Part shown: positions 62,801-64,000 of the stretch, piece by piece | Position numbering within the stretch: position 1 is the stretch's first letter | Layout of the letters: each line of letters opens with the position of its first letter | NCBI GenBank assembly: GCA_002224055.1 | Contig: AZLU01000203.1 | Location: 1-64,000, forward strand | DNA length: 64,000 nt | Direction: 5' to 3' | DNA from: Pezizomycotina sp. ARF18 | Lineage: Eukaryota > Ascomycota | Notes under the pieces: generated by a model | The model's input: only the letters and a program-made list of their open reading frames with translations | Database searches by the model: none | What the model was told of the DNA's origin: nothing | Position numbers and translations under genes: made by a program

Positions 62801-64000
62801 GTTTAGCAGGATTGCGCTATATACCACTTGCTGAACCGGCACGTGAGCTATTACAGAATGCCTTTTAGGTCGTACATTGATATTAGGGATTTTTTTGACT
62901 GCTTGGAGAATATGTATCCTGAGCTATAGCTAACTAACGGTCACATCCAGAGCCAGAAAAGCCAAAGGCTCTGGAAGCTTCCCAGAGACTTTCTTTCAAA
63001 AGAAATTTGCATGGTACAATAGAACTTCATCCAGGGAAATAACCCAGCTCTTTCCGCTATTACCACTCGTCGGGTTTCCTTGCCTTTGTTAATTCCCTAG
63101 ATCCCGGGCCAGCTCTCAATATCAACATGCATGACATTGATATTTTATCTATTCTCACGAGATTATTGGTTATCGGACTAATTTTCTTCACACCGCTCCT
63201 TGCAGAAAAGTAACAACTCCCCCATGCTGGAAAAGAAAAATATCGCACGAGGTTATCCGGCCATTCTCAAGCTTATCGCAGAAGACGAGTGGTTGATATA
63301 CGTTCACGGCACAGGCGGGCGGCCGGACGCGATTGTAGCACAGCCTCGAATGATGACGACAAAATGTAACTAGCCCTATTTATACATTTTTATAATTATT
63401 GATAATTCTGAATTTTACCAATCCAGTTCCGAAGGAAGCGGAGTCACAGTAGGGAAATAAGATTCTTATGGTCTAATACTCCGAGTTAGCGAGCCGAAGA
63501 CGTTTGTGGTTGTTACCTGCATTTCGTCCTTGGAGGATTGAAAATAAAACGCAATAATAGAGCTTAAAAAAAAGTAAAATAAGAATAAATCCGAATATTT
63601 AAAAGTGAAATCGTGGTATCAGGATTCGTGAAGTTTGATGACTTGAGAAAAAGTAACTACGAGGTCCCATGTACAAAGTGGTCTCGTGGTGGTTTTTGGT
63701 TTGGCGCCGTTGTTCTCGCTCGGATCCCTTCGGAACCTTGCACAATCCCATCATGACTTGACAAGCAGAAATAGAGTGCTTACTTAAGAGCAGATCCTTG
63801 TAACTAGTTTATTTCCTTTATCATTAACGTTATTGGCCTTTCGGAGAAAGAGCTTAACTAGTAGCAGATAGCAGAAAAAGGATTGGGGGAGGATGCTCTT
63901 TTTTAAAAAACAATGCAAAGCTGCGTTCTGCAGCGAGGCTTTCAGAACAGCATACTTATAAACACTTTTGGGCGACTAGAGTCCACCGAGAATGAATATA
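56864..64000. other. Gene-free terminal block of different texture
   Basis: About 7 kb with no frame above 72 codons and no protein I recognise on either strand. Base composition is balanced, with many CG steps. From about 57.0 to 63.5 kb no homopolymer exceeds seven bases, whereas every other intergenic region here has runs of 12-33. After 63.5 kb the usual A-rich texture returns. A G+C-rich patch at 63,260-63,360 can be read as a short exon in two plus-strand frames, but neither is convincing. I see no terminal repeats, tRNA, rRNA or transposase motif. Confidence 0.45.

Noticed and set aside
57000-63400. RIP-degenerated repeat
   Set aside because: The block is not AT-saturated, CpG steps are common, and a hand-counted 120-base sample showed no CpA/TpG depletion. 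A full index calculation could overturn this.

Overview
The window reads as nuclear DNA of a filamentous ascomycete (Pezizomycotina). The evidence is short introns of about 50-120 bases with GTANGT donors, many long A/T homopolymers between genes, and a set of fungal housekeeping genes: a Fus3/Kss1-type MAP kinase nearly identical to plant-pathogen Pmk1/Fmk1, a UvsD/ATRIP checkpoint protein, a fungal CorA-like transporter, a full-size ABCG transporter and a mitochondrial PPR protein. I cannot place it to order or genus.

Layout from left to right: REB1-like Myb factor running off the left edge (-), uroporphyrinogen-III synthase HEM4 (-), COPII coat subunit SEC24 (+), MAP kinase (+), CorA-like Mg2+ transporter (+), a perfect inverted-repeat hairpin at 16.7-16.9 kb, ABCG transporter (-), a 3-kb gap, a cyclin (-), a 5-kb gap, a kinase-like protein carrying a 42-base minisatellite (-), a very long PPR protein (-), the ATRIP/UvsD protein (-), mitochondrial malate dehydrogenase (-), La protein (-), LSM4 (+), a Utp30-like ribosomal-L1-domain protein (-), COA1 (+), a PTEN-type phosphatase (+), and a doubtful hypothetical gene (+). 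The last ~7 kb holds no recognisable gene and differs in texture from the rest.

There are no operons, as expected. Some neighbours share themes. La, LSM4 and Utp30-like are all RNA-binding or ribosome-biogenesis proteins, with La/LSM4 divergent and LSM4/Utp30 convergent. COA1, MDH1 and the PPR protein act in mitochondria. The MAPK, cyclin and PTEN are signalling proteins; the MAPK and the cyclin sit behind unusually long gene-free upstream regions.

One caution governs every gene model here. Nearly all genes, including essential ones, jump frame several times. Where I could compare with the expected conserved protein, each jump is explained by one base missing from a short homopolymer. This looks like sequencing/assembly error, not gene death. 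Only the MAPK reads cleanly from start to stop (352 codons plus stop over five exons). Coordinates of the broken genes are outer limits; most internal exon borders are approximate.

I found no clear new molecular system. The items most worth a second look are the hairpin element, the minisatellite inside the kinase-like gene, the homopolymer-poor gene-free block at 56.9-63.4 kb, and the repeated DDxSxMLDxxYPEE motifs in the PPR protein.
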